From Chionoecetes opilio (Eukaryota; Arthropoda; Malacostraca; Decapoda; Majidae), in assembly GCA_016584305.1 (NCBI GenBank), contig JACEEZ010009425.1:49499-113498 (forward strand): a stretch of 64,000 bases of DNA, given 5' to 3'. The notes beneath the pieces were generated by a model. That model had not been told where the DNA came from. It worked only from the letters and a program-made list of their open reading frames with translations, and did not search any database. Within the stretch, counting starts at the first letter, position 1, and the number at the start of each line of letters is the position of its first letter. A program made the translations under genes and the position numbers. Shown piece by piece: positions 34,331 to 44,350 of the stretch.

Positions 34331-35224
34331 TTTTGCAGTGGTGGTGGTAAAGGGTTGTTGCAGTGGGGCGGCAGTGATGGGGGGTTTTACCAGTTGTTAT
34401 TTTGATGGCCTTCTAGGGGGTGTAACGAGCCGTTTTGGCCCCTGTGAGATGCTCCAGCCCCACCCAGGCTGCCCAGCGAGCCATGTGAGGGGGAAAGGGG
34501 GCGCATCAGACAAGAGAGAGGGAGACTCTGGATGGAAAATGGGGAAGTGGTACCCGGGATCCACTCCAATTTTGGGTTTGGGTTTTTACCCGGGGAATTT
34601 TGTGTCTATTTTGGGGTTTTTGGAGGATTATTCAAGATTTCCCGGGGGGGTTATCTCAAGGAAAGATGTGGCCGATTTAGGATTCAGTTTCAAGGGGTTT
34701 TTTTAAAGACCTTGGGATCTTTTGTTTATTTTGGGGATTTTTGGGGGTCAGTTTTGGATTCAAAAAATTTAGAGGGGCAAGCCTGGGGTAGGGGGGGGTT
34801 TGGTCAGAGGAACCCGGGTGCCACAAAAAATGATGAGGAGGGCTAGAAGGGGGCGGAAACACGAGGAATGAGGCAGACCCAATTAAAAGGGAAAAATTTC
34901 CCAAAAACCCTTCGTGTACCCAAAAATTTTTGCCTATCAAAAAGAAAAAATGCGTAGGTTGAAGGAGATGGTTTTGAGCCCCAACAAAAAGACTCATGGG
35001 GCGGGGTGGTTTTTTAAAGGTTAAGCTTACTTTGTGTATCAAGTGAGCAAAAATGTTTACAGGCACAAAACTGGGAAAATAGATAGTTACAATGAGTGGG
35101 TACAGCAAACACCAGAATTTCAGAGCTATTACTCTAACAGGGGATTTTCCCAGTTTTTTTTTACAGGGGCCGAGTACGCCGTATGGCCCCGTTCCCTTCC
35201 CAAGAAATTCATCCTTTGTGGTAG
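34331..35224. other. no gene; low-quality appearance
   Basis: Many GGGG, TTTT and AAAA runs, no convincing ORF or repeat match. Confidence 0.4.
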
Positions 35225-35412
35225 GTTGGGGGAAGCCCCCACCCCGGGAGGCGGTCATAAAACCCGGTAAACACCTGGTACCCCTTTTATGTTGGGTGGA
35301 CAGGGTCGGGTTTTTTAAAGGGAAAAGGGCCCCAACTATTTCCCCCCGCCCGGGGGGCGAACCGGGACTTTTTGTGTGAACCGAGCGTGTAACCCCTACA
35401 TAACGGAGAACT
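35225..35412 (-). mobile_element. degraded tRNA-derived SINE, second copy
   Basis: GGTTGGGGGAAGCC-CCACCC, CGGGAGGCGG, GGTGGACAGGG and GAGCGTG-TAACCCCTACA align with 31543-31734, with homopolymer distortions. Confidence 0.6.
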
Positions 35413-35759
35413 GAGATATTTTTGGTAGGAATAATACAGTGAACAACAGATTATAAGCTTTTTATTTAGTGAAAGTTTTGAATAAAACTCTGAAAATAGA
35501 CAATGGGAGAGAGGGGAGCGTTTTTTCCCCTCTGTGACCCGCAGTTTTTCATCCTTTCAACTTCAGTTTTTTGAATTTTTTTCACGATTTCTTGTGCACA
35601 TAAAAAAAATAATTTGGGTTTTCCCAAAAAGGGCACTTGACATCAAGATACCCCGGGATCAACACCGAACCAAAAAATGACAAACAGCGTGCAAAGGGGT
35701 TTCTGCCTTTAATCAACAACGTTGTAGGGATGAGTTTCCAAACTGATTAAGTTTCCTGT
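35413..35759. other. no gene
   Basis: Nothing recognised. Confidence 0.4.
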
Positions 35760-36660
35760 TCTGTGTCGGGCCCCCGTTCTGGTCCGCCCCGTTTCGTGTC
35801 CTGCCCTGTACTGGTCCGCCCTGTTACTTTTCCTCCCCGTTACTGGCCCCGCCGTTTCGGTCCTCCCCCGTTTTCTGTGATCCCCTTTTTTCCCCGTTTC
35901 GGGCCCGCCCCTGTTTCTGTTGTCCTGCCCCCGTTACTGTGTCCTGCCCCTGTTACTTGGGCCTGCCCCCCCGTTCTGTGCCTGCCCCCGTTACTTGTTC
36001 CCCTTTTCCCCTGTTTCTGTGTCCTGCCCCGTTATTGTCGCCCCCGTACTGTTGGTTTGCTGCCCCCGTTACTGGCCGCCCCCGTTTCTGTGTCCTGCCC
36101 CTTTTCGGGCCTTTTCCCGTTACTGTGTCCTGCCCCTGTTACTGTGTCCCGCCCCTGTTTTCTGGTCCTGCCCCCCTTTCTGTGTCCTGCCCCTTTACGG
36201 TCCGCCCTGTTACTTGTCCCGCCCCTGTTATTGTCTGCCGTTTCGTGTTCCCAGGCCCCCCTGTTACTGTGTCCTGCCCTTTCGTGTCCCGCCCGTTACT
36301 TGTCCTGCCCCTGTTACTGTGTCCTGCCCTTTTACTTGTCCTGCCCCGTTACTGGTCGCCCTGTTTTTTGTCCTGCCCCCGTACGTGCTGCCCGTTTCTT
36401 TTGTCCCCCTGTTTTTTGTCTGCCCCCGTTTTCTTGTCCTGCCCGTTTCTTGTCCTGCCCCTGTTACTGTGTCTGCCCGTTTCTGTGCCTGCCCCTGTTA
36501 CTGTGTTTCCCCTTTTTTGGGCCCCCTGTTTTCTTGGGCCTCCCCGTTTCGGTCCTGCCCGTTACTGGGCCTCCCACTTTTTCCCCTTTTTTGGGCCGCC
36601 CCCCGTTACCCGTGTCCTGCCTGTTCGTGTCTGCCCCTTTACTTGTCCCGCCCCTGTGAG
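35760..36660. repeat. ~19-bp C-rich minisatellite, ~45 degenerate copies
   Basis: Unit TGTCCTGCCCCTGTTACTG, many copies with single-base deletions or extra C/T. Three long plus frames across it (250-300 codons, Pro/Cys/Leu-rich) are artefacts of the repeat. Confidence 0.9.
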
Positions 36661-36886
36661 TACATGCGAGAGTAGGCGATTGTGTGGTTTGGGCACTGAA
36701 GAGGAGAGAAGTGTGAGGCATTGGGAGAGGTTGGATGGAAGTGCAGTCGCCGTCCACGGGCAGACCAAGAAGAATGAGCAGTGTGTTGAAGAGGATCTGG
36801 CAGCATTGGGCATTGAAGAAGTTGTAGCAGTGGTAGTGGTAGTAGCAGACTAGCAGTGGTAGTAGTGGTAGTAGTGGTAGTAGTGA

Positions 36887-36970
<84 letters not shown>

Positions 36971-37078
36971 GAAGACATGGAGGCAGTGTGTTGAAGAGGA
37001 TCTGGCAGCATTGGTCATTGAAGAAGATGAGGCGATGGATAGAGATAGTTGGAAGCGTATCATCGGCCGTCTAACCTC
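36661..37078 (+). pseudogene. LINE ORF2 extreme C-terminus, disrupted by (GTA)n
   Basis: On the plus strand WRQCVEEDLAALVIEEDEAM and DRDSWKRIIGRLTS (36972-37078) match the usual tail of LINE ORF2 proteins (RPRKTW..EEDL..MDRDRWR.. type). The segment GTGTTGAAGAGGATCTGGCA with GCATTGG-CATTGAAGAAG occurs twice, at about 36782 and 36986, on either side of a (GTA)n array, so a duplication or expansion broke the reading frame. Confidence 0.55.
36840..36970. repeat. (GTA)n trinucleotide array
   Basis: About 130 bp, nearly pure after 36890, lying between the two copies of the LINE tail. Confidence 0.95.
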
Positions 37079-37329
37079 ATAAAAATCATGGGAAAAACCG
37101 ACGGAAAGAAGAGGAGGACAGCAGTGAATGAAGACTTCTGTCACGGCCATCCTCTTGAGGGAATTCCAAGAAGTAGGCATCAGAGTACATCATCATATCT
37201 AGATTAAACCATTCTTACTAGTTGCATATTTGTTAAATTTTTCCTGCTAGTGTCAGCCGTATAGATGTAAGCCATTGTGAGTCTGGTTCGGTGGAGCATA
37301 ACCTGGTGAGGCCCATGAGGGTAAACAGG

Positions 37330-37545
37330 GAAAATAAGGGAAAAGCTGGTTCACAAATAGGGTGGTGAATGATTGGAATGGACTCAGTAGACAGGTAGTT
37401 AGTGCGGAGTCATTAGGGAGCTTTAAAGGGAGGCGACAGCTTTATGGATGGGGATGAAAGGTGGATGTAGGTAGTGTTAAGTAACAGGAACTACCTCGTG
37501 TAGGTCTCGTGGCCTCTTGTAGCTTCCTTATGTTCTTATGAGATA
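37330..37545 (+). mobile_element. CR1-like LINE 3' end, plus strand
   Basis: Encodes WFTNRVVNDWNGLSRQVVS-type sequence, then the 3' UTR GGTGGATGTAGGTAGTGTTA and the terminus CTTGTAGCTTCCTTATGTTC. It is the sense-strand version of the fragments at 23443, 28545, 37794, 43380 and 44041. Confidence 0.75.
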
Positions 37546-37623
37546 GGGACGAACCACACAACAGTGTCAGCCTCCAACCTGAACTGTCCCACCCAGGAGA
37601 TGGACCTCTAGGGCCACACATTA

Positions 37624-37690
37624 GGGAGGCGGTAGCAGAGTGGTTAGCATCTCAGAGTGGCGTTCTGGGTGACCCAAGTTCGATCCGAAG
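37624..37690 (+). mobile_element. tRNA-derived SINE head (second family)
   Basis: GGAGGCGGTAGCAGAGTGGT, TAGCATCTCAGAGTGGC and AAGTTCGATCC resemble a tRNA A box and B box at normal spacing. No full cloverleaf or conserved acceptor pair, so a SINE relic rather than a tRNA gene. Confidence 0.55.
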
Positions 37691-37793
37691 AACCATAAAT
37701 GCACTTAAATTCTTTCTGCACCGTCGAGTGGCCTAAGAACATCCACATGCTGCCCATTAACTCTACCCTCGATTGCGAGTGCATCGGAGGACA

Positions 37794-38055
37794 TAAGAAC
37801 ATAAGAAAATAAGGAAGCTACAAAGAAGCCGCGAGGCCTACACGTGGTAGTTCCTGTCACCTAACACTACCTACATCCACCTTGCATTCCCATCCATGAA
37901 CCTATCCAGCCCCTCTTTAAAGCTCCCTAATGACTCCGCACTAACTACCTGTCTACTGAGACCATTCCATTCATTCACCACCCTATTTGTGAACCAGTTT
38001 TTCCCTATTTCCTTTCTAAATCTACGCTTTTCCAGCTTGAATCCGCAGGACACAG
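37794..38055 (-). pseudogene. CR1-like LINE ORF2 C-terminus and 3' UTR
   Basis: The minus frame to 37871 encodes CGFKLEKRRFRKEIGKNWFT, NRVVNEWNGLSRQVVSAESL and GSFKEGLDRFMDGNARWM. This is the C-terminal end of this LINE's ORF2, followed by the TTCCTTATTTTCTTATG-type terminus at 37794-37815. 5'-truncated. It lies in DNA downstream of the USP7 exons. Confidence 0.7.
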
Positions 38056-38288
38056 GGGGGCGGCATGAGCCTCTAATCACAGGCGTCACTATAACAATCC
38101 TGCCTGCGCCACCACGGGCAAGGACCAACCATCACAGCCCTCAAGTGTACCTCCAGGGCCTGCCATCCCACCCCTGGAGCTCACTGCCTACATGCGCTAT
38201 AAGCATAAAGGAAAGAAAAAAACCTGAAAAAAAAAAAAAAAAAAAAAAACATTCTAGTTAACAGACACAGGTGAGGCCTCAGACTAAC

Positions 38289-38382
38289 CTTGATTGGGGG
38301 GAGGCTTGAAGTCCTGCAGGTTTATAATGTCACTGTCGGTGAGGAACGTTTGCCGTGACATGGACACAATGGCAAACCGGTA
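38289..38382 (-). CDS. USP7: USP7 homologue, exon of C-terminal UBL region (third of three seen)
   Basis: Minus-strand exon of 94 bp, bounded by TATTCCAG acceptor and AAG|GTTAGT donor. It encodes YRFAIVSMSRQTFLTD and then SDIINLQDFKPPPNQ in phase with the preceding exon, which ends in phase 0. It corresponds to the segment of vertebrate USP7 that follows EKEFEKFKFAIV, in the last ubiquitin-like domain. USP7 is a cysteine deubiquitinase; the last UBL and its tail activate the catalytic domain. The terminal exon with the activating tail was not found at lower coordinates in this window. Confidence 0.75.
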
Positions 38383-38410
38383 CTGGAATACATGAAGAAC
38401 CAGGTTAGGT

Positions 38411-38435
38411 CACACACACATGTACACACACACAG

Positions 38436-38496
<61 letters not shown>

Positions 38497-38512
38497 CACA
38501 CACACACACCAT
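38411..38512. repeat. (CA)n microsatellite
   Basis: Dinucleotide array with two GGCACA interruptions, 30 bp beyond the USP7 exon, inside the intron. Confidence 0.95.
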
Positions 38513-38865
38513 ATGAAGATTTACCATATGAGGAAAGACTTTCAAGACTAAAACTCCCAACTCTTGAGAAAAGAAGAGAAAGGGGAGATTTTATAGCAGT
38601 GTACAGAGCATCAATGGGTCTGGAAAAAATTGATAGAGAAGATCTGTTTGTGTGGGACGACAGAAGTACAAGAGGTCATGAGAAGAAATTGAAAAGGACA
38701 ACATGCAAGAGGGATACATAAAAAAAATACAGCTTCCCGTATAGAAGCATAGAAGCCTGGAACAACCTTGATGCAAAAGTGATTAATGCAAGAAGTATTC
38801 AGGACTTCAAAGGCAAGCTGGATAATAGTAGATTTGGAGACGGGACAGTACGGGCATAGCTCTTT
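38513..38865 (+). pseudogene. LINE ORF2 C-terminal fragment (second LINE family)
   Basis: Plus-strand PYEERLSRLKLPTLEKRRER and GDFIAVYRASMGLEKID, then after a frame break YSFPYRSIEAWNNLDAKVIN and FKGKLDNSRFGDGTV. This is the post-RT region of a CR1/jockey-like LINE; its tail ACAACTAGGTAAATACACAC follows at 38877-38900. Lies in the USP7 intron. Confidence 0.65.
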
Positions 38866-38929
38866 TCCTGTATGTTACAACTAGGTAAATACACACACAC
38901 TGAAGAGAAAGAGAAGACTTAATAACAAT

Positions 38930-39220
38930 TGTTAAGCTGATAACAAAGATGGAAGAAACAGACAATGACAGACTACTGACTCGGAAACAAAGAGAAGGTC
39001 GCTACACAAGAGGACATACAAAACAACTAGGAAAAGGGAGATGCCTGAACAACATAAAGAAGTACAGCTTCCCTCATAGCAATGTAGAAGTTTGGAATGG
39101 ACTAAATGAGGAGGTGATATCGCCACATAATGTGCACCAATGGAAAGAAAGACTGGATAAATGTAGGTATAGAGACAGGACCACACCAGTGTAGCTCAGG
39201 CCCTGTAAAACACAACTAGG
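38930..39220 (+). pseudogene. LINE ORF2 C-terminal fragment, same family, with tail
   Basis: An 81-codon plus frame includes YTRGHTKQLGKGRCLNNIKK and YSFPHSNVEVWNGLNEEVIS, ending at TAG (39192), then GCCCTGTAAAACACAACTAG and GTAAATAC leading into (AC)n. It is a tandem-like neighbour of the 38513 fragment and inside the USP7 intron. Confidence 0.65.
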
Positions 39221-39223
39221 TAA

Positions 39224-39269
<46 letters not shown>
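39221..39269. repeat. (AC)n tail of LINE copy
   Basis: Begins directly at the LINE 3' terminus; probably the element's own simple-sequence tail. Confidence 0.9.
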
Positions 39270-39270
<1 letters not shown>

Positions 39271-39315
39271 AAATCGAGGTAAATTCACGCACAAAACAAG
39301 ACAAGGAACAAAGTA

Positions 39316-39500
39316 CAGTAAAACCTCTCATATTCGGAGTAATTGGGCCAAGGAGTGGTCCGAGTAATGCAAGGATCCGAATAATTGGGGGATATGTTAT
39401 AAAAAAAATTAAAAAAATTTTAATAAAAATGTTCTATGTGTTTATAGTATAGCTAGGAAGCAACTGGCAACATTAGTGACTTGGCGACTATATATAGTGT
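39316..39500 (+). mobile_element. pogo/Tigger-like MITE fragment, copy 3
   Basis: CAGTAAAACCTCTCATATTC and TAATTGGGCCAAGGAGTGGT match the left ends at 27278 and 27763. The right end is not present, so truncated. Confidence 0.7.
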
Positions 39501-39891
39501 TATCTACGGTACAATATCATGAAGGTTATGACGTAGCTCAAATTGTGCTCAGATCACAATTGGAACAAGGTCTACGTTTCAAAAGCAAGGAAAACTTTCT
39601 TCTCATACTTGCAATAGATATTTCTTCCTCAACTTGACATAGATATGCTCAGCAATGCCAAGTAAAGGATACATAAATAAGAGAATGGTACTTCAGTAAA
39701 AGATAGCGAGAGATAATAGAGGGATAGAGATTCACAAGCTTTAGCAAGGCAGGAAGTCATAGCTGAAGGGCAGCAGGTTGGGGGTTAGGACGGTCACCCT
39801 TCTTTGCAACAGGTGGAATGGGAGAAAATTTCCAGCAAGATGAAAAAGTGGAATTTGATAGACAGATGGAAGAGTCTGACTTGGTCCAATA

Positions 39892-39957
<66 letters not shown>

Positions 39958-40003
39958 CACCACACCCACACCCACACACACCCACACCCACCCACACACA
40001 CAT
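39892..40003. repeat. (CA)n microsatellite
   Basis: CA array with CCACAC interruptions toward its end. Confidence 0.95.
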
Positions 40004-40103
40004 CACTTTTTATGTAATTACTGAATGTATATATTTACTAGTAATGGCAATAAACTTTACTTACTTACCCACCACCCACACCCACACCCACACCCATACA
40101 CAC

Positions 40104-42784
40104 TAGGGTGTCCCAAAATGCAAAAGTTTTGAAATGTTGCACGCTCGTGTGTTATTCCGGTTCTCTCATAGTAAAACAGTATTGCGTTGAAATTTTGGGC
40201 GAATTGAGTAATATTTAGGGGTCCCGACAAAGTGAACATTTAGGTGACGTGACTCGAATTTCAGGATTTTTCTAAATTTCCACTTTTTTTCTTCCTCAGG
40301 TTATCAACATGGCAACAAGAGCCGCTAGTAATCTTTGGCTGATCGACAAGGCTCCAATCGATGATGAAATCACTGGAGCCCGGCTACCATCGAAGGAGCA
40401 GGTCCTCCTCCGCTACTACCACCACCACCGGGAGATGGGGAAGACGGCGAGCGGGAGCAGAAAGGCGGTGGTGGAGGAGGTTCTCCCCTTCTGGTCGCGC
40501 GCCGGGATTCCGACAACTACAGTAATACACGCCGGCACGAAGCTGTCAAAGCTGGTAAAGGCGTACAATGACTTCAAGAAGAACAAGAACAAAGACAGGC
40601 CGAAACATCGAATGGATGAGGAGATTTTCAAAGGAGACCTCCAAGAAATCTTCGACCTCGCACACTCCTCCTCTCTCCAACAGGCAGACGTGAAGGACGA
40701 GGACAAGGAGTTCCTACGGAGTCAGAGAGAAGACAGAGGGGAATCATCCATGGCTGGAATTGACCTCGTGACAGCGAAGAAGGTGGAGAAGCAGGTCGAG
40801 CGCGGAACTCGACTCAAGCGGCTCAAGGAACGTGAAGGCAGCGACATTGCCAGGCTGACTGAAAGGGCGGAAATCCCAAACCAAAGCAGTAGCAGCAGCA
40901 GCAGTCCTGTGTCGACGACGTCATCACCGGCTCGTGGATCCCGAAGCCAGAGGAAAAAACTCAAACAGTCGCCAGCGATCTCCGTGAAGGATCTTAACCT
41001 CATTTCAACTTGGGATCGAGAGAAGTTGTCGGTGCGGCAAGCAACGTCAACGTTCGCAGCTACCGCTCAAGTTCTTAGAATGAAAATTGGGAGTATGGCG
41101 GTCTCGAAGAGCACGGTCCATCGAGCACGAATTACGGGGAAAGAGCAAGCCGCCGAGAAGATCGTGGAACTGCGGAACCAGGAGATACCTGAGAGGTTGG
41201 TCCTGCATTGGGACGGAAAACTCCTCCCGTCCCTCTCTGGCGATACGGAGGACCGCATCGCCGTCCTCCTCACAGGGGAAGATGACGCCGAGTTCCTTCT
41301 TGGGGTCCCGGCAAGCTCGGATTCGACTGTCAGAAACGTGGCTGCAGTGGTCTTGAAGGAGGTGGACGAAGCGGGCGTCAGGGACAAGATCATCGCCTTC
41401 TGTTTCGACACCACGGCTTCGAACACTGGCATGGTGCAAGGTGCTTGCATTCGGATTGAGCAAGAACTCGGACGAAGCTTGCTTTGGTTGGCCTGCCGCC
41501 ATCATGTCCACGAGGTGATCCTCAAGGATGTCTTCGAAGCCAGCCTCGGCTCTTCCTCTGGTCCTGACATTGGAATCTTCAAACGACTCCGTGATCGATG
41601 GTTCTTCGTGGATTCCTCGCAGAGAGACGGTGGAAACATCGCAGGACCTCGTAGAGTTCTTCGCCACCAATGACACTGCCAGCAAGCTGAAGGACGACGC
41701 ATTGGCCTTCCTGAAGGAGGCTCTGATGTCGAAGAACCATCCCAGGGAGGACTATGAAGAACTTCTCCGTCTCTCCTACCTGTTCCTCGGTGGTGAAGGT
41801 CCAGCCAAACCATTCCGCCGTCCTGGAGCTCTCCATCAAGCCCGGTGGATGGCCAAGGCCATCTACTGCCTCAAGCTTCAGATGCTGAAATCCCAGCTGT
41901 CGCTGACTGGTCGAGAGAAGGCCGGAGTGGAACGAGTGGCCCTCTTCGTTGCTCTGGTGTACTGCAAGCAATGGCATGAGGCACCGATCTCTGTGAAAGC
42001 TCCGTTGAACGACGTGCTCTTCCTCGAGATCCTCAAGACATACCTGACCAAACCGTTGCCAAGCAGCAGAACAAGCCCTGCGACGCCACCTGTGGTACGT
42101 TTCCGAGGAAAACGCGGGACTGGCCTCTTCGACTCAAGGATTGATGAGGAGGAGAAGAAGCAGATGGTCAAGGCATTGGACAAGCCCGCCTCGAAGAAGG
42201 AACTCCAGCGATGGAGGGAAAAAAGATGACGATGTCTTCCTCCCTCTCGTCCTTCGTCACTTCGAAGACACGGTCCTTCTTTCAGAAACTCGACGGCGAC
42301 GAGGGCTTCCTGGCAAAGACCCGGCATGTGGGAGGAGGACGACCGATTCAAGACGCTCGGAAACGGGCACTTGCCTCGACGAGGTCAAACGATGCCGCGG
42401 AGCGGGCATCGCCCTAGTCAGCGCTACCTGGGGTCCACGAAGTCGGCCGCACAGGAGAAGTATCTCCTCCAGTTAGTCCACCTCCATCGGAACTTGTGGG
42501 GCGGGAAAAGAAGGAGGACCTTCAAAAGAAGCTTTCTGAATGGAAACAATGAAAACTGTCTGTTTTGGTTCCTTATAAGTTTCTTTCTAAAAATGTGCGA
42601 ATGTTTTGAGTTTTTCTTGTTTTTGAGGTTATTAGAAAATTGTTCAGTTTGTGCGCCCCTAAATATCTTGAATTTCATTTAATTTCACAGGAACTCTTCT
42701 TATGCATGTGTAAACAGAAGTAAAACACGAGCAAGTGAAAAAAACATGTTTCATTTTTTCCCTCTATGATCTTGGGACACCCTA
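40104..42784 (+). mobile_element. hAT-superfamily DNA transposon, complete ends, 8-bp target duplication
   Basis: A 2681 bp element with 13-bp terminal inverted repeats TAGGGTGTCCCAA (40104-40116, 42772-42784). It is flanked by a perfect 8-bp duplication ATACACAC (40096-40103, 42785-42792). An 8-bp duplication and TAGGG/CAGGG-type ends are diagnostic for hAT. It encodes a transposase-like protein on the plus strand. It lies in the intron between two USP7 exons, antisense to that gene, its right end 42 bp from the exon at 42835. The sharp, undiverged duplication suggests a fairly recent insertion. Confidence 0.9.
40309..42540 (+). pseudogene. hAT-type transposase, intact N-terminal two-thirds, frameshifted C-terminus
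   Basis: Starts MATRAASNLWLIDKAPIDDE and stays open for 454 codons to 41673. In order: a helical N-terminal region, a polar Ser-rich linker (residues ~195-225), RLVLHWDGKLLPS (first candidate catalytic Asp), then IAFCFDTTASNTGMVQGACI with LLWLACRHHVHEVIL. The latter resembles the hAT second-Asp motif followed by the conserved Cys..His pair. Near 41615 the frame shifts; ETSQDLVEFFATNDTASKLK continues to 42229 in the next frame. The last ~330 bp (FFQKLDGDEGFLAK, WEEDDRFKTL, NDAAER, GIALVSA, EKYLLQLVHLHRNL) changes frame at least five times. Homology survives across every break, so the damage is recent or from sequencing error. Confidence 0.8.
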
Positions 42785-42834
42785 ATACACACCCATACAC
42801 ACACACACAGCCACACACATACACCCCCACTCAC

Positions 42835-43118
42835 CTTTTCATATTCCTTTTCAGGCACCTCCAATCTCTTCTGCAGCCGTTCCTTGACCAGGGAGAAAGG
42901 CTCGCCCTGCTTCACCTTAAACAAGAAGGGCATGCCAAAGGTGGAATACGACTCCTTGTAAAAGTGGGCCACAGGGATCAGCATCTCGTCCTCCCCCTCG
43001 GGTAACTCCTCGCTGGGGATCTCTCCACCCGGAGGTCTTGGTGCCTGCCGTGATTCTGTCCAGGCTGGTGGATTCCGGCAGCGTCCCCAGTATTCTGTAG
43101 GACGAGATCTCCTCCAGT
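42835..43118 (-). CDS. USP7: USP7 homologue, exon of C-terminal UBL region (second of three seen)
   Basis: Minus-strand exon of 284 bp with CCCCGCAG acceptor and AAAAG|GTGAGT donor. It opens LEEISSYRILGTLPESTSL.. in phase with the upstream exon (split Arg codon AG|A). It ends EDEMLIPVAHFYKESYSTFG then MPFLFKVKQGEPFSLVKERL and EVPEKEYEK, clearly the USP7 C-terminal ubiquitin-like domains. The two halves are in different frames: a net 1-base change lies around 43030-43045, between KTSG and EIPSEELPEG. As both halves match USP7, this is either an assembly indel or a disabling mutation. Confidence 0.8.
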
Positions 43119-43163
43119 CTGCGGGGAAGACAAGGCGAGGGACAAAATTAGCATCCTCACTCA

Positions 43164-43392
43164 CTTATAGAGCTTGGTTACATGGTTAGTTATTTAGTTA
43201 GTTAGTTAACGCACTAACTACCTGTCTACTGAGTACTTATAGAGCTTAGTTACATGGGTAGTTATTTAGTTAGTTAGTTAACGCACTAACTACCTGTCTA
43301 CTGAGTACTTATAGAGCTTACTTACATGGTAGTATTTTAGTTATTAGTATTAGTTAGTTAGTTAATAACACACTAACTATCTGTCTACTGAG
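43164..43392. repeat. 71-bp tandem repeat, ~3 copies
   Basis: Units begin ACTTATAGAGCTT at 43164, 43235 and about 43306, each containing TTAGTTAGTTAGTTAA and GCACTAACTACCTGTCTACT. The latter is part of the LINE 3' UTR complement, so the repeat was built from a LINE remnant inside a USP7 intron. Confidence 0.85.
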
Positions 43393-43478
43393 TCCATTCC
43401 AATCATTCACCACCCTATTTGTGAACCAGTTTTTCCCTATTTCTTTTTTTAATCTACGCTTTTCCAGCTTGAATGCTT
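43380..43478 (-). mobile_element. CR1-like LINE fragment
   Basis: TCTACTGAGTCCATTCCAAT, ATTCACCACCCTATTTGTGA and ACCAGTTTTTCCCTATTTC match the complement of the ORF2 C-terminus (NWFTNRVVNEWNGLS). Confidence 0.7.
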
Positions 43479-43520
43479 TCCACTCCTGGCCTCCTCATGC
43501 ACACACACACGCCCACACAC

Positions 43521-43657
43521 CTTAGCTTGCTGGCGCCATTCTCCGACAGCGTGACCTGCTTCTGGACCTCCTGGAGTAGGTCTGCCACAGTCCCATTCTT
43601 GTTGGGGTAAAGGACCAGCTCCACCTCCTCCTTCATCCTCTCACCCAACCACATACA
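43521..43657 (-). CDS. USP7: USP7 homologue, exon of C-terminal UBL region (first of three seen)
   Basis: Minus-strand exon of 137 bp, CCCCCCAG acceptor and TAAG|GTGTGT donor. It encodes CMWLGERMKEEVELVLYPNK, then NGTVADLLQEVQKQVTLSEN and GASKL plus a split Arg codon completed in the next exon. It aligns to the USP7 segment before the LEIVSYKI region. The three exons keep consistent phase and order, so this is a real intron-containing gene, not a processed copy. Upstream exons (TRAF-like domain, catalytic core) are not seen at higher coordinates. Confidence 0.8.
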
Positions 43658-43678
43658 CTGGGGGGAAGGGCAGGATTA

Positions 43679-43899
43679 GAACATAACAACACAAGAAAAT
43701 AAGGAAGCTACAAGAGGTGGGGAGACTGCACGTGGTAGCTGTAGCTGTAGCTGTAGCTCTCTCCTCTCCCTCTCCCTCTCTCTCCTCTCTCTCTCTCTCT
43801 TCTCTCTCCTCTCTCTCTCTCTCTCTTCTCTCTCCTCCCTCTCCCTCTCTCTCCTCTCCTCTCCTCTTCCTCTCCCTCTCCCTCTCCCTCTCTCTCTCT

Positions 43900-43935
<36 letters not shown>

Positions 43936-44350
43936 TCTCTCCTACCTCTCTCCCTCTCTCTCCTCTACTCTCTCTCTCCTCTCTCCCTCTCCCTCCCTCT
44001 CTCCTCTCTCTCTCTCTCTCTCTCTCCCTCTCCCTCACTCCAATAAATAAGGAAGCTACAAGAGGCTCGGGAGCCTACACGTGTATTTCCTGTTACTTAA
44101 CACTACCTACATCACCTTCATCCCATCCATGATTTTCCAGCTCCTTTTAAAGCTCCCTATGACTCCGCACTAACTACCTGTCTACTGAGTCATGCCAATC
44201 ATCACCACCCTATTTGAACAGTCTCTCCTATTCTTATTAAAATCTACACTTCCAGCTGAATCGGGACTTCTTGTTTACCCGGTTACTAGGCGTAGAACCT
44301 TTTCCTACATCCTTATTGTATCCCTTTATCCACTAAACATTGTATCAGAT
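43679..44350 (-). mobile_element. CR1-like LINE 3' end with CT expansion
   Basis: AACATAACAACACAAGAAAA with TAAGGAAGCTACAAGAGG starts near 43680 and is followed by CACGTGGTAGCT and then (CT)n. AATAAGGAAGCTACAAGAGG resumes at 44043 and runs through the 3' UTR and ORF2 C-terminal complement to about 44350. Either two copies or one copy split by microsatellite growth and local duplication. Confidence 0.6.
43755..44037. repeat. (CT)n / CTCCCT microsatellite
   Basis: CT-rich array of ~280 bp, with CTCC variants. Confidence 0.95.

Noticed and set aside
35763..36853. Cys/Pro-rich ORFs of 250-304 codons
   Set aside because: They follow the C-rich 19-bp minisatellite in three frames at once; the length is due to lack of A, not coding.
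41047..42351. Minus-strand ORFs of 130-212 codons over the hAT element
   Set aside because: They mirror the plus-strand transposase frame and lack independent motifs.
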